DNA of 44,203 nt, taken from contig NZ_BPQG01000033.1 in the NCBI RefSeq assembly GCF_022179125.1, positions 1-44,203 of the forward strand, in the 5' to 3' direction. Below are positions 15,560 to 24,674 of this stretch, one piece after another; position 1 is the first letter of the stretch, and every line of letters begins with the position of its first letter. This DNA comes from Methylobacterium cerastii. Lineage in GTDB: Bacteria; Pseudomonadota; Alphaproteobacteria; Rhizobiales; Beijerinckiaceae. Below the pieces are notes generated by a model. It was not told where the DNA came from. It worked only from the letters and a program-made list of their open reading frames with translations, and did no database searches. The position numbers and the translations under genes were made by a program.

Positions 15560-16726
15560 TCACCCCGGCAGGATCACGTGCGGGACGAACAGGGCCGCGT
15601 TCGTTGTGATCGGCCCATCCGACTCGCGCAGGCACAGCCCGACGCAGTCGTCGCCGACGATCCAGGCGCCGACGAGGGCGTGGCGCCCGTCGAAGCACGG
15701 CAGCTCGGCGAGCGCCTGGCGGACGTGACCGCCTGCGCCGTAGGGGCCGTGGTCCTGGGCCAGCACGGCGCCGTCGCACACCATCAGCACGTTGGCACCC
15801 TCGCGCGAGAACAGCGGCTTCTTGACGAAAGAGGTACCGAGCCGCGCCTTCTGGGGGTCATCCTCGAAATAGGCCGGCAGCAGGTTCGGATGGCCCGGCT
15901 CGCGGGCGAACAGGTGCGGCAGCAGCCCCTTGTTCGACAGCACCGCCTTCCACGGCGGTTCGAGGAAGCGCGTCGGCGTCGCGGACAAAGCCGCGCCGAA
16001 CGCATCCGCGAACGCCCATTCCCACGGATAAAGCTTGAACAGGGTCGTGATCGGCGTCAGCGCCCGGTCGACGAAGCGGCCGTCGGCGGCGAGCCCGATG
16101 TCACCGAGGTCGAGGAAGCGGGTCGCGAGGCCGGCCTGGCGCGCGCAATCCTCGATGTAGGCGACGGTGCCGCGGTCCTCGGGCGCGTCGGCGTAAGCCG
16201 TCAGCGCCAGCGACGCGCCGCCGACCGCGCGGAAGCGGGCGATCAGGCGCTCGTGCACGGCGTTGAACTGGTCCGACCCGGCCGGCAGCCGGCCGAGCCG
16301 CAGCAGGTCCTCGAGCCACAGCCACTGGAACACCGCCGCCTCGTAGAGCGCCGTCGGCGTGTCGGCGTTGTATTCCAAGAGCTTGGCCGGGCCGGTGCCG
16401 TCGCCGCCATAGGCGAGGTCGAGCCGGCCGTAGAGCGTGGGGTCGCCGCGGCGCCAGCTGTCACGCACCACGTCCCAGGCGGCTTCCGGAATCGCGAGCG
16501 AGGCGAGGATGCGCGCGTCCTCGACCGCGTCGGCGACGAAGTCGAGGCACAGGGCGTGGAGCTCGGTGCCCGGCCCCTCGATGTCGCGCTCGACCTCTTC
16601 GAGGGTGAAGGCGTAGGCGTGGCTCTCGTCCCAATAAGGTGCCCCGTCGAGGGTGTGGAAGGTGAAGCCGTTGGTCTGCGCGCTGGCGCGCCAGTCCGGC
16701 CGCTCGCCCAACGCGATGCGGCGCAT
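15560..16726 (-). CDS. YgiC-like glutathionylspermidine-synthase-family ATP-grasp ligase
   Basis: A 388-residue protein of the GSP_synth family (E. coli YgiC/YjfC). It matches the C-terminal ligase half of glutathionylspermidine synthase and lacks the amidase half. Family segments are YWDESHAYAFTLEEVERDIE, LLEYNADTPTALYEAAVFQW, PPWKAVLSNKGLLPHLF, TSFVKKPLFSREGANV and the end GPITTNAALFVPHVILPG. The Lys-Lys-Pro and Glu-Tyr-Asn positions are where ATP and Mg bind in the family. Despite the name, E. coli YgiC showed no spermidine ligase activity in published work as I recall, so the peptide-like substrate is unknown. The ATG at 16726 overlaps the ygiB-like stop (ATGA), implying coupled translation. 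Confidence 0.87.
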   Translation of the reverse strand: MRRIALGERPDWRASAQTNGFTFHTLDGAPYWDESHAYAFTLEEVERDIEGPGTELHALCLDFVADAVEDARILASLAIPEAAWDVVRDSWRRGDPTLYGRLDLAYGGDGTGPAKLLEYNADTPTALYEAAVFQWLWLEDLLRLGRLPAGSDQFNAVHERLIARFRAVGGASLALTAYADAPEDRGTVAYIEDCARQAGLATRFLDLGDIGLAADGRFVDRALTPITTLFKLYPWEWAFADAFGAALSATPTRFLEPPWKAVLSNKGLLPHLFAREPGHPNLLPAYFEDDPQKARLGTSFVKKPLFSREGANVLMVCDGAVLAQDHGPYGAGGHVRQALAELPCFDGRHALVGAWIVGDDCVGLCLRESDGPITTNAALFVPHVILPG

Positions 16727-17340
16727 CAGCCGCCGCCCCCGTGGCCCGCCGTCCCGTGCGCGGCGAAGCTGCGGCCCGTGGCGCCGAACCCGCCGAAGGC
16801 GGCCGGACGCACCGCGGGCGACGAGACCCGCGCGCTCGACGACGCGCCACCGCTGCCGGTGACGACGCGCCCGCCCCAGCTCGTGCAGTAGCCGCCTCCA
16901 CCCGCGCCGGACGACGCGATGCCGGCTTGATCGGGGCGATGATCATACAGCGGCTGTGGCGCGAGGGCCTGCTCGGCCAGTCGGCCGACCGCGTAGCCGG
17001 CGAGGATCGGCACGAAGCTCCCGGCGGCGCTCGCCGCGACGGCGGTACCGTCCACGCAGTGCCCGGCGCCATGATGCCCCTCGCAATCGACGCGTGAGGG
17101 ATAGCGCGGCGCGCCTTCCGGGTAGGCGGCCAGGGCCGTGGCGTAGGCGCTCCGGCAATCGTTCTCCGTGCGGAGCCCGCCGCGGATGCAGGCGTCGGGA
17201 TCGCGGTAGACCAGCACGTCCTCCTCGCGCTGCGAGGGGTCGCAGCGGCCGAGCGCGAAGGCCGTGGCCCCTGCGCCGGCGACGAGGACGAGCGCGACGG
17301 TGGTCGAGCGCTTCGAGGACCGTTCGATCGGCGAGGACAT
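16726..17340 (-). CDS. YgiB-like DUF1190 family envelope protein
   Basis: A 204-residue protein with a basic start (MSSPIERSSKRS), one hydrophobic segment TTVALVLVAGAGATAFALG (residues 13-31) and a following Cys (GRCDPS). It carries conserved DUF1190 parts: VYRDPDACIRGGL, NDCRSAYATALAAYPEGAPRY and CEGHHGAGHCV. The last 60 residues are Gly/Ser/Ala-rich with GGGGYCTSWGG and end HGTAGHGGGG. The ygiB-ygiC pair is conserved in many Proteobacteria, together with a DUF350 membrane protein, as here. Function is unknown; the pair is thought to act at the envelope. ATG at 17340. Confidence 0.85.
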   Translation of the reverse strand: MSSPIERSSKRSTTVALVLVAGAGATAFALGRCDPSQREEDVLVYRDPDACIRGGLRTENDCRSAYATALAAYPEGAPRYPSRVDCEGHHGAGHCVDGTAVAASAAGSFVPILAGYAVGRLAEQALAPQPLYDHRPDQAGIASSGAGGGGYCTSWGGRVVTGSGGASSSARVSSPAVRPAAFGGFGATGRSFAAHGTAGHGGGG

Positions 17341-17468
17341 GATCGTTCGGACCGTCTCGGACGGCCCGGCTCCTGGACGGCAGAATGCCGCAAGGCCGAG
17401 ACGTAAGAACTCCGGCCGCGCTTGAGAAGGTCGCAGGCCGACGATCGGACGGCCGCGACCGGCCGCGT

Positions 17469-17876
17469 TCAGTAGGTCATGGACGCGGCGTCGATCACAC
17501 CGCCAGCGAGCGAGGCGGCGGCCAGCAGGATCGCGGCGGCGCTTTCCCCATCTGCGATCCGCCGCGACAGGTCCGGCAGGACGAGCCGGACCAGGAAGTA
17601 GATCAGGATCTGCACGACCAGCGCCACGAGGCCCCAGATCACGCAGTCGAGGACAGACTGCGCGTTGTAGATCGCCACGGCGAGCGGCAGTGCGTAGCCG
17701 ACCAGGCTGCCGCCCAGCGCGATCGCGGCGGCGACGTTGTTCGCCCGGATCAGCGCGATCTCGCGGTGCGCGGTCGCCGTCAAGTAGACGCCGAGGTAGA
17801 GCGCCACCAGCCCGCAGGCGACGGCGCCGTAGCCGAGGAAGGCGGGCAGCCCGGAGATCGACGTCATCGCGGGCAC
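17469..17876 (-). CDS. DUF350 (YjfL-like) inner-membrane protein
   Basis: A 132- to 135-residue membrane protein with four helices in two similar halves, typical of DUF350: LGYGAVACGLVALYLGVYL, AAAIALGGSLVGYALPLAVA, VIWGLVALVVQILIYFLV and SAAAILLAAASLAGGVI. The IRANNVAAAIALGGSLVGY segment is the family's most conserved part. I list the GTG at 17876, which has gagg about 6 bp upstream; an ATG at 17867 (MTSISGL) is the alternative. It starts 8 bp beyond the end of pyrG on the same strand and precedes the ygiB-like gene by 128 bp. This gives a DUF350-DUF1190-YgiC set like E. coli yjfL-yjfM-yjfC. Confidence 0.83.
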   Translation of the reverse strand: MPAMTSISGLPAFLGYGAVACGLVALYLGVYLTATAHREIALIRANNVAAAIALGGSLVGYALPLAVAIYNAQSVLDCVIWGLVALVVQILIYFLVRLVLPDLSRRIADGESAAAILLAAASLAGGVIDAASMTY

Positions 17877-17883
17877 CGCCGCC

Positions 17884-19626
<1,743 letters not shown>

Positions 19627-19686
19627 TTAAGTTTCTTTTGTCCGATCGAACGGCGCGGCTGCGCCGTCCAGGGTGCGACGCGGCGT

Positions 19687-20103
19687 TCAACGCGACTGCG
19701 GCGCGTCCGGAACGGCAGGCTGAGCCGGAGCGGCGGGCGCCGTCGAAGTGCCCTCGGCCGGGGCGTTGTTCTGGCGGCGCAGAGTGTCGAGCAGGTTGTC
19801 GGCGCCCGCGGGCTGGCCGGTCGGCTGCGCGGTGCCGCCGGCGCCGTCGAGGATCGACTTCGGCGCGGCGGAGCGGTGCGACATCACCGCCAGAGTCAGG
19901 CTGGTGACGAAGAACAGGGCGGCGAGGATCGCGGTGGCCCGCGTCAGCGCGTTGGCCTGGCCGCGCCCGGTCATGAAGCCGGAGACGCCGCCGCCGCTAC
20001 TGCCCGCACCGAGGCCGAGGCCGCCCTCGGAGCGCTGCAGCAGCACGACGCCGATCAGCGACAACACGATGATGAGGTGGACGACGATCAGGACGGTCTG
20101 CAT
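19687..20103 (-). CDS. secG: Protein translocase subunit SecG
   Basis: A 138-residue protein with the two transmembrane helices of SecG: TVLIVVHLIIVLSLIGVVLL (residues 3-22) and ATAILAALFFVTSLTLAVM. The loop between them has the conserved LLQRSEGGLGLGAG and SGFMTGRGQANALTR motifs. SecG aids SecYEG-mediated export by SecA. The C-terminal 55 residues are a Pro/Ala/Gln/Thr-rich tail (AQPTGQPAGADNLLDTLRRQ onwards), a common extension in Hyphomicrobiales. It starts at the ATG at 20103-20101 and diverges from the NTF2-like gene over 264 bp, in which I see no other gene. Confidence 0.93.
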   Translation of the reverse strand: MQTVLIVVHLIIVLSLIGVVLLQRSEGGLGLGAGSSGGGVSGFMTGRGQANALTRATAILAALFFVTSLTLAVMSHRSAAPKSILDGAGGTAQPTGQPAGADNLLDTLRRQNNAPAEGTSTAPAAPAQPAVPDAPQSR

Positions 20104-20367
20104 CGGGTTTCCGGAATCGTTTTCAGTGCGTGCGCCGGTCCCGCGAGCCGCCCGCTGGGGTGGGGACCGGACGCGGCGGCCGGCGCTGCGTCGCACCGGC
20201 TGCCCATCTGGCGGGGGCATACACCACAAGCGGGCGGGCGCCAAACATGACGATCGCCGACGCGATGTCAGCCGTCCGCCTCGCCGCACGTGGGCTCCGC
20301 ATGCTCAAAGACGGCGTCGGAACCTGGCGCGGCCAACGCGCCCCGACCGGATCGGAAGGAAGACGCC

Positions 20368-20808
20368 ATGCCCATCGCACGCCGCCCCCTGCTCGCTCTC
20401 GCTCTCGCCGCAGCCCTCCTCGCCTCCAACCCTGCAGTATCCGCTGGAGCCGCGACCGAGGTGGAGGCGGCGGTCGACGCCCTGACCGCCGCCCTGCTCG
20501 CACCGGACGCCGCCGCCCTCGACGCGCTGGTGCTCGACGGCCTGAGCTACGGCCATTCCGGCGGCGCAGTGCAGGACAAGGCCGCCTTCGTCGACGCGCT
20601 GACGAGCCGGCGCTCCGCCTTCCCGAGCATCGTCCTGTCGGACCGCTCGGTCTCGGTCGTCGGGGAGGACGCCATCGCCCGGCACGTCTTCAGCGGCGAG
20701 ACGACCTCCGGCGGCAAGACCGTGCCGGTGCGCATCGGCGTGATGCAGGTCTGGCACCGCGACGGCGGCCGCTGGCGGCTGCTCGCCCGGCAGGCCTACA
20801 AGATCTGA
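20368..20808 (+). CDS. Secreted NTF2-like (SnoaL/DUF4440-type) protein
   Basis: A 146-residue protein with a signal peptide (MPIARRPLLALALAAALLAS, cleaved about residue 26) and a single NTF2-like fold: an N-terminal helix EVEAAVDALTAALLAPD, the LVLDGLSYGHSGGAVQDKAA segment, and C-terminal strands PVRIGVMQVWHRDGGRWRLL. This matches DUF4440/ketosteroid-isomerase-like proteins whose substrates vary. The ATG at 20368 has a good ggaaggaag upstream. It sits between secG (divergent) and tpiA (convergent, 12 bp away), which are adjacent in many relatives, so it is a likely insertion. Function unknown. Confidence 0.78.
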   Translation: MPIARRPLLALALAAALLASNPAVSAGAATEVEAAVDALTAALLAPDAAALDALVLDGLSYGHSGGAVQDKAAFVDALTSRRSAFPSIVLSDRSVSVVGEDAIARHVFSGETTSGGKTVPVRIGVMQVWHRDGGRWRLLARQAYKI

Positions 20809-20820
20809 GCGGGGCGCCGC

Positions 20821-21582
20821 TCAGGCGTAGGCGGCGCAGATCCCCAGAAAGTCCTCGGCGACGAGGCTCGCGCCGCCGACAAGCGCCCCGTCGACGTTCT
20901 CCACCGAGAGCAGCTCGCGGGCGTTGCCGGGCTTGACCGAGCCGCCGTAGAGGATGCGGATCTTGGCCGCCTCCTCGCCGACGAGCTTGTCGAGCATCTC
21001 GCGCAGGGAGGCGTGGACCTCGGCGATCTCGCGCGCCGTCGGCGTGCGGCCCGAGCCGATCGCCCAGACCGGCTCGTAGGCGATCACGGTGTCGGCCGCG
21101 GTGGCGCCCTTCGGCGTGCCGATCGCGAGCTGCGCGCGCACGATGTCCAGCGCCCGGCCCTGCTCGCGCTCCTCCATGGTCTCGCCGACGCAGATGATGC
21201 CGCACAGGCCCGCGCGCCGGGCGCCGAGCGCCTTGGCGTGGACGCCGTCGTCGGTCTCGTGGTGGTAGGCCCGGCGCTCGGAATGGCCCACGATGACGTA
21301 GGTGGCGCCGAGGTCGGCCAGCATCTCGGCGGAGATCGAGCCGGTGAAGGCGCCGCTCGGCTTGGCGTGCAGGTTCTGGCCGCCGATGGCGATCGGCGAA
21401 TCGTAGGTCGCGGCCACGCAGGCCGAGATCAGCGTCGAGGGCGGGCAGATCAGCAGGTCGATGGTCTCGGCGAGCGCCGGCGACAGCCCGGTCCGCACCG
21501 CGTCGACCACGGGGATCGAGGCCCGCGTCCCGTTCATCTTCCAGTTGCCTGCAACCAGGGGCCGCCGTCCCGAACGCATCAT
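20821..21582 (-). CDS. tpiA: Triosephosphate isomerase
   Basis: A 253-residue TIM-barrel enzyme that interconverts dihydroxyacetone phosphate and glyceraldehyde 3-phosphate. Catalytic residues are Lys15 in AGNWKMNG (11-18), His100 in VIVGHSERR and Glu170 in IAYEPVWAIGSG; the phosphate loop is ILYGGSVKPGN. The start is ATG at 21582 with aggga 6 bp upstream; the next codon is also ATG (21579). Open frame extends upstream to 21657 but would add a low-complexity leader not found in the family. It diverges from the Tad-type genes over 272 bp. Confidence 0.96.
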   Translation of the reverse strand: MMRSGRRPLVAGNWKMNGTRASIPVVDAVRTGLSPALAETIDLLICPPSTLISACVAATYDSPIAIGGQNLHAKPSGAFTGSISAEMLADLGATYVIVGHSERRAYHHETDDGVHAKALGARRAGLCGIICVGETMEEREQGRALDIVRAQLAIGTPKGATAADTVIAYEPVWAIGSGRTPTAREIAEVHASLREMLDKLVGEEAAKIRILYGGSVKPGNARELLSVENVDGALVGGASLVAEDFLGICAAYA

Positions 21583-21854
21583 CGATGTCCCTGCCGTCCC
21601 TTGCGCCGCCCGTCGCATGCGGGGGCCGGGGCTACCAGAGCCCGCCCGAGGGCGCAAACCGGATCGGCGCCCGCGTGAGACGATCGCAGGCGAAGATCAT
21701 GCGACGCTCGCTGTGAGCCAAAGCAGCCCGAAAGGGGCGCATCGGGAAATGGCCCGCGAACCGCGCGGAATGCCGTCCAGGCGACGGGGCATTAGGCCCG
21801 AAAAGACTACACTATGTTAGACTGGCCTTAATTCCTGCCGTGCCATGACAGGGC
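21583..21854. other. Intergenic region with divergent promoters (tpiA / Tad-type genes)
   Basis: This 272-bp gap should contain the promoters for tpiA (leftward) and the pseudopilin genes (rightward). An AT-richer patch around 21797-21835 (actacactatgttagactgg) is a plausible rightward promoter region, but no clear -35/-10 pair or operator could be defined by eye. Confidence 0.3.
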
Positions 21855-22385
21855 ATGCGCGGTGCACGGCAATTGCTACAGGGTCGAAGTGGGGCGACGG
21901 CGGTCGAGTTCGCCCTCGTGGCGCCAATGCTGCTGTTGACGATCACGTTCGTCATGGTCGCCGCCCTGGTTCTGTTCGTCAACCAGCGGCTGGATTACGC
22001 CACGAGCCAGACCGCGCGTCAGGTCATGACCGGCAAAGCCCAGTTCGGGTCCACGGATCAGGCCACCTTTAAGACCGCGCTCTGCAGCAAGCTTCCGAGC
22101 GTGATGTCGTGCGCGAACGTCGTGGTGAACCTCTACATCGTCCCGCTGCCTTCCGCGGGCGGATACTACAATTTCGTCAAGCCGGACGGTAGCGGATTGC
22201 AGATCCCGTCGCAGAGCAGCGGCCCGGGCCAATACAATCTCGGGAATGCCGGCGACTACCAGTACCTGCAGGTCATCTACCCGATCCCCGTCCTGCCCGC
22301 GGCCTTCGCGTCCATGCTCGGGAACGGCGGCACCAACAGCTACCTGGCGGTCTCGACCGCGGCGTTCCGCAACGAGAAGTTCTGA
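21855..22385 (+). CDS. TadE-like pseudopilin (first)
   Basis: A 176-residue protein with the class III signal of Tad minor pilins: a short basic leader MRGARQLLQGRSG, then GATAVEFALVAPMLLL, where the Glu five residues after the Gly is the prepilin-peptidase motif, followed by the hydrophobic TITFVMVAALVLFVN. The C-terminal domain has a Cys pair (ALCSKLPSVMSCANV) and an extended Gly/Ser/Tyr-rich part, ending VSTAAFRNEKF. It would be a minor pseudopilin of a Flp/Tad system. The stop overlaps the next start (TGATG). No cpaB, tadA, tadB or tadC gene is in the window, so this is a satellite locus. Confidence 0.83.
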   Translation: MRGARQLLQGRSGATAVEFALVAPMLLLTITFVMVAALVLFVNQRLDYATSQTARQVMTGKAQFGSTDQATFKTALCSKLPSVMSCANVVVNLYIVPLPSAGGYYNFVKPDGSGLQIPSQSSGPGQYNLGNAGDYQYLQVIYPIPVLPAAFASMLGNGGTNSYLAVSTAAFRNEKF

Positions 22386-23098
22386 TGGCGCGCGGCCCGA
22401 CAATCCTGGCGCGACGCTTTCGTGACGACGGACGCGGCGTGTCCATCGTCGAGTTCGCGATCGTCCTCCCGATCCTTCTCATGCTGATGCTGGGTGGCCT
22501 CCAGGTGATCACCTACGTCAACGCGACGCGGAAGGTCGAGCTCGTCGCACACTCGATCGGCCAGATGATCTCCCAGACCACGCCGCCGCAGGGCTCCACC
22601 ATCGCGACGGTCAACGCGACCGACCTGCATTTCAGCTACGACGCGGCCCTCGTCCTGTTCCCTTACCTTCTGAAGGACGCTCCGCGGCAAGGTCTGCAAT
22701 GGTGGCAGGACATCACCATCAACTACACCGGCGTCGCCTTCACCCAGAAGTCCACCGGTTGCACCGACAGCGCCGACATGAGCGCCTGCTACAACGCCAA
22801 CGTCGTCTGGACGAGCACGGGGACCTACGGCGGCAACAAGCGGCTCTGTGTGACGCCGCTGCAGCCCGCGGACAACACGGCGGCGGCGAGCGCCGGCACC
22901 CTGCCGCGTTCGGTCTACGGCCCGGGCTCGCTCATCGTCATCGACGTGGTCTTCACGTTCAAGCCTACCTTCGGCGCGAAGTTCTTCCCGGCCAGCCGGG
23001 TCGCCCGCTCGGTCTACGTCCAGCCACGCTACGCCAGCCTCGTGAACTACGACACCACGAACAGCGACGGGATCGCCTCCAAATGTCCTGGCTACTGA
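22385..23098 (+). CDS. TadE/TadG-like pseudopilin (second)
   Basis: A 237-residue paralogue of the first pseudopilin. It has a longer basic leader (MARGPTILARRFRDDGRG) and then GVSIVEFAIVLPILLMLML, the TadE-type processing and membrane motif. The ectodomain includes four Cys residues (STGCTDSADMSACYN, KRLCVTPL, SKCPGY) and several aromatic beta-like strands (VDVVFTFKPTFGAKFFP is near the end). It starts at 22385 by overlapping the first gene's stop and ends inside the third gene (16-bp overlap), so all three are translated as an operon. TadE and TadF minor pilins are needed for Flp pilus assembly. Confidence 0.8.
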   Translation: MARGPTILARRFRDDGRGVSIVEFAIVLPILLMLMLGGLQVITYVNATRKVELVAHSIGQMISQTTPPQGSTIATVNATDLHFSYDAALVLFPYLLKDAPRQGLQWWQDITINYTGVAFTQKSTGCTDSADMSACYNANVVWTSTGTYGGNKRLCVTPLQPADNTAAASAGTLPRSVYGPGSLIVIDVVFTFKPTFGAKFFPASRVARSVYVQPRYASLVNYDTTNSDGIASKCPGY

Positions 23099-24543
23099 AT
23101 CGCCTTCGCCGGGCCGGCCGGCCTCCCGCAGCGCGTCCGAGCTTCGCGGCGGCGCGTGACGGCAACGTCGCGATCATCTTCGGCCTCAGCCTGATCCCGA
23201 TGATCGGTCTCATCGGGCTCGGGGTCGATTACGGTGTCTCGATCACCGACAAGACCAAGCTCGACAGCGCAGCGGATGCGGCCGCGGTCGCAGCCGTGGC
23301 GACCGCCAAGGCCTACATCGCCGCCAACCAGGGCCAATCCAACCTCACCGCCAAGGCGATCGCGGCGGGCATCACCCAGGCCACCAACGTCTTCAACGTC
23401 AACGCAGGAAAAGTTCCTTACGCCACCTACACGCTCCAGACGCCGCAGCTGGTATCGAGCGGCCAGACACTGACCTCGACGATCGTCTACACGGCCACCG
23501 TGACGAACAACTTCGGGCGGATCTTCCGCACGCCGACGACGACCCTCGCCAACACCGTGACCGCCTCGACCGATCTCCCGAGCTACCTCGACTTCTACCT
23601 GATGGTGGACGTCTCGGGCTCGATGGGGTTGCCGACCTCGGTCAATGACATGAACCGGCTCGCCGGCATGAACGTCGAGTCGGCGATGACCGACTCCAAG
23701 CAGGGTTGCATGTTCGCCTGCCACTTCCCCGGAGCGAACGGATGGAACAAGGCTGTGAACGCCAGCCCACAGATCCAATTACGCTCGGATTCGGTCAACA
23801 ACGCCGTCTGTCTGCTGCTCCAGCGCGCCGGCAACCAGATCGTCCCGAACCAGTATCGGGTCGGCATCTATCCGTTCATCAACCAGTTGGCGACGCTCTC
23901 GCCGCTCTCCGGCAACCTCGCCAGCGCGAGCACCGCGGCCGATTGCGCCAAGACCTGGCCGATGACGCTTACGAAACTTCTCGACACCAACACCACTCAG
24001 CTCTCGGTCAACGTTGACCCGAGCACCGGCACCGGGAGCGGCGGGACGCATTTCGAAGTTGCCCTGCCCCAGATGAAGTCGGCGATCTCGGCTTTCGGTG
24101 ACGGGTCGTCCACCAGCAACCCCAAACCGTTCGTATTTCTGATCACGGACGGCATGCAGAACGGGCAGCACTACTATATCATAAAGAACGGAAAGTACAC
24201 CTATCCCGGAAATCCGTCCAAATTTGCTGGGTACTCCAATGCTTGGTGGGATAGTTCTAGCCCTTCTCAGATCGATCCCGCCAACTGCACAGCACTGAAG
24301 AATGCCGGTGCAACGATCTCGATTCTCTACATCCCGTACATTACCATCAATTCCCCGGACGATGGGACCTATACGGCTTGGGAGAACAACCGCGTCAATC
24401 AGTTCAGCCCGACGCTTTCGACGCCGCTTAAGAGCTGCGCCTCACCGGGCTATTTCTTCACGGCCAGTTCGTCGGACGAGATCAATGCCTCGCTCAGCGC
24501 GATGTTCGACCGTGCCGTGCGGATGACCCGCCTGACGCAGTAG
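23083..24543 (+). CDS. TadG-like pilus-assembly protein with von Willebrand A domain
   Basis: A 486-residue protein. Residues 23-50 (AARDGNVAIIFGLSLIPMIG and onwards) match the Tad N-terminal membrane motif, followed by KTKLDSAADAAAVAAVATAK, typical of TadG. A von Willebrand A domain starts near residue 170; its metal site is MVDVSGSMG with Asp176, and FVFLITDGMQNG is the later MIDAS-like strand. TadG proteins act in the periplasm, perhaps anchoring the Flp pilus. The ATG at 23083 lies inside the previous gene. The stretch 24165-24360 is clearly lower in GC than the surroundings. A small GC hairpin (24543-24560) with a short T run follows the stop and could terminate the operon. Confidence 0.83.
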   Translation: MSWLLNRLRRAGRPPAARPSFAAARDGNVAIIFGLSLIPMIGLIGLGVDYGVSITDKTKLDSAADAAAVAAVATAKAYIAANQGQSNLTAKAIAAGITQATNVFNVNAGKVPYATYTLQTPQLVSSGQTLTSTIVYTATVTNNFGRIFRTPTTTLANTVTASTDLPSYLDFYLMVDVSGSMGLPTSVNDMNRLAGMNVESAMTDSKQGCMFACHFPGANGWNKAVNASPQIQLRSDSVNNAVCLLLQRAGNQIVPNQYRVGIYPFINQLATLSPLSGNLASASTAADCAKTWPMTLTKLLDTNTTQLSVNVDPSTGTGSGGTHFEVALPQMKSAISAFGDGSSTSNPKPFVFLITDGMQNGQHYYIIKNGKYTYPGNPSKFAGYSNAWWDSSSPSQIDPANCTALKNAGATISILYIPYITINSPDDGTYTAWENNRVNQFSPTLSTPLKSCASPGYFFTASSSDEINASLSAMFDRAVRMTRLTQ

Positions 24544-24674
24544 GCGGTCGCGCGCCCGCCTTTGCCTGCCGGGGCGGACTAGGCTATCGCGGACGGATCG
24601 AAGGACGGCGCCTCGCGGCGCCCGCCCCGGCGATCCGAGCGCGCGCGAGCCTGCAAGAGAGTCAAGCCACCAGC

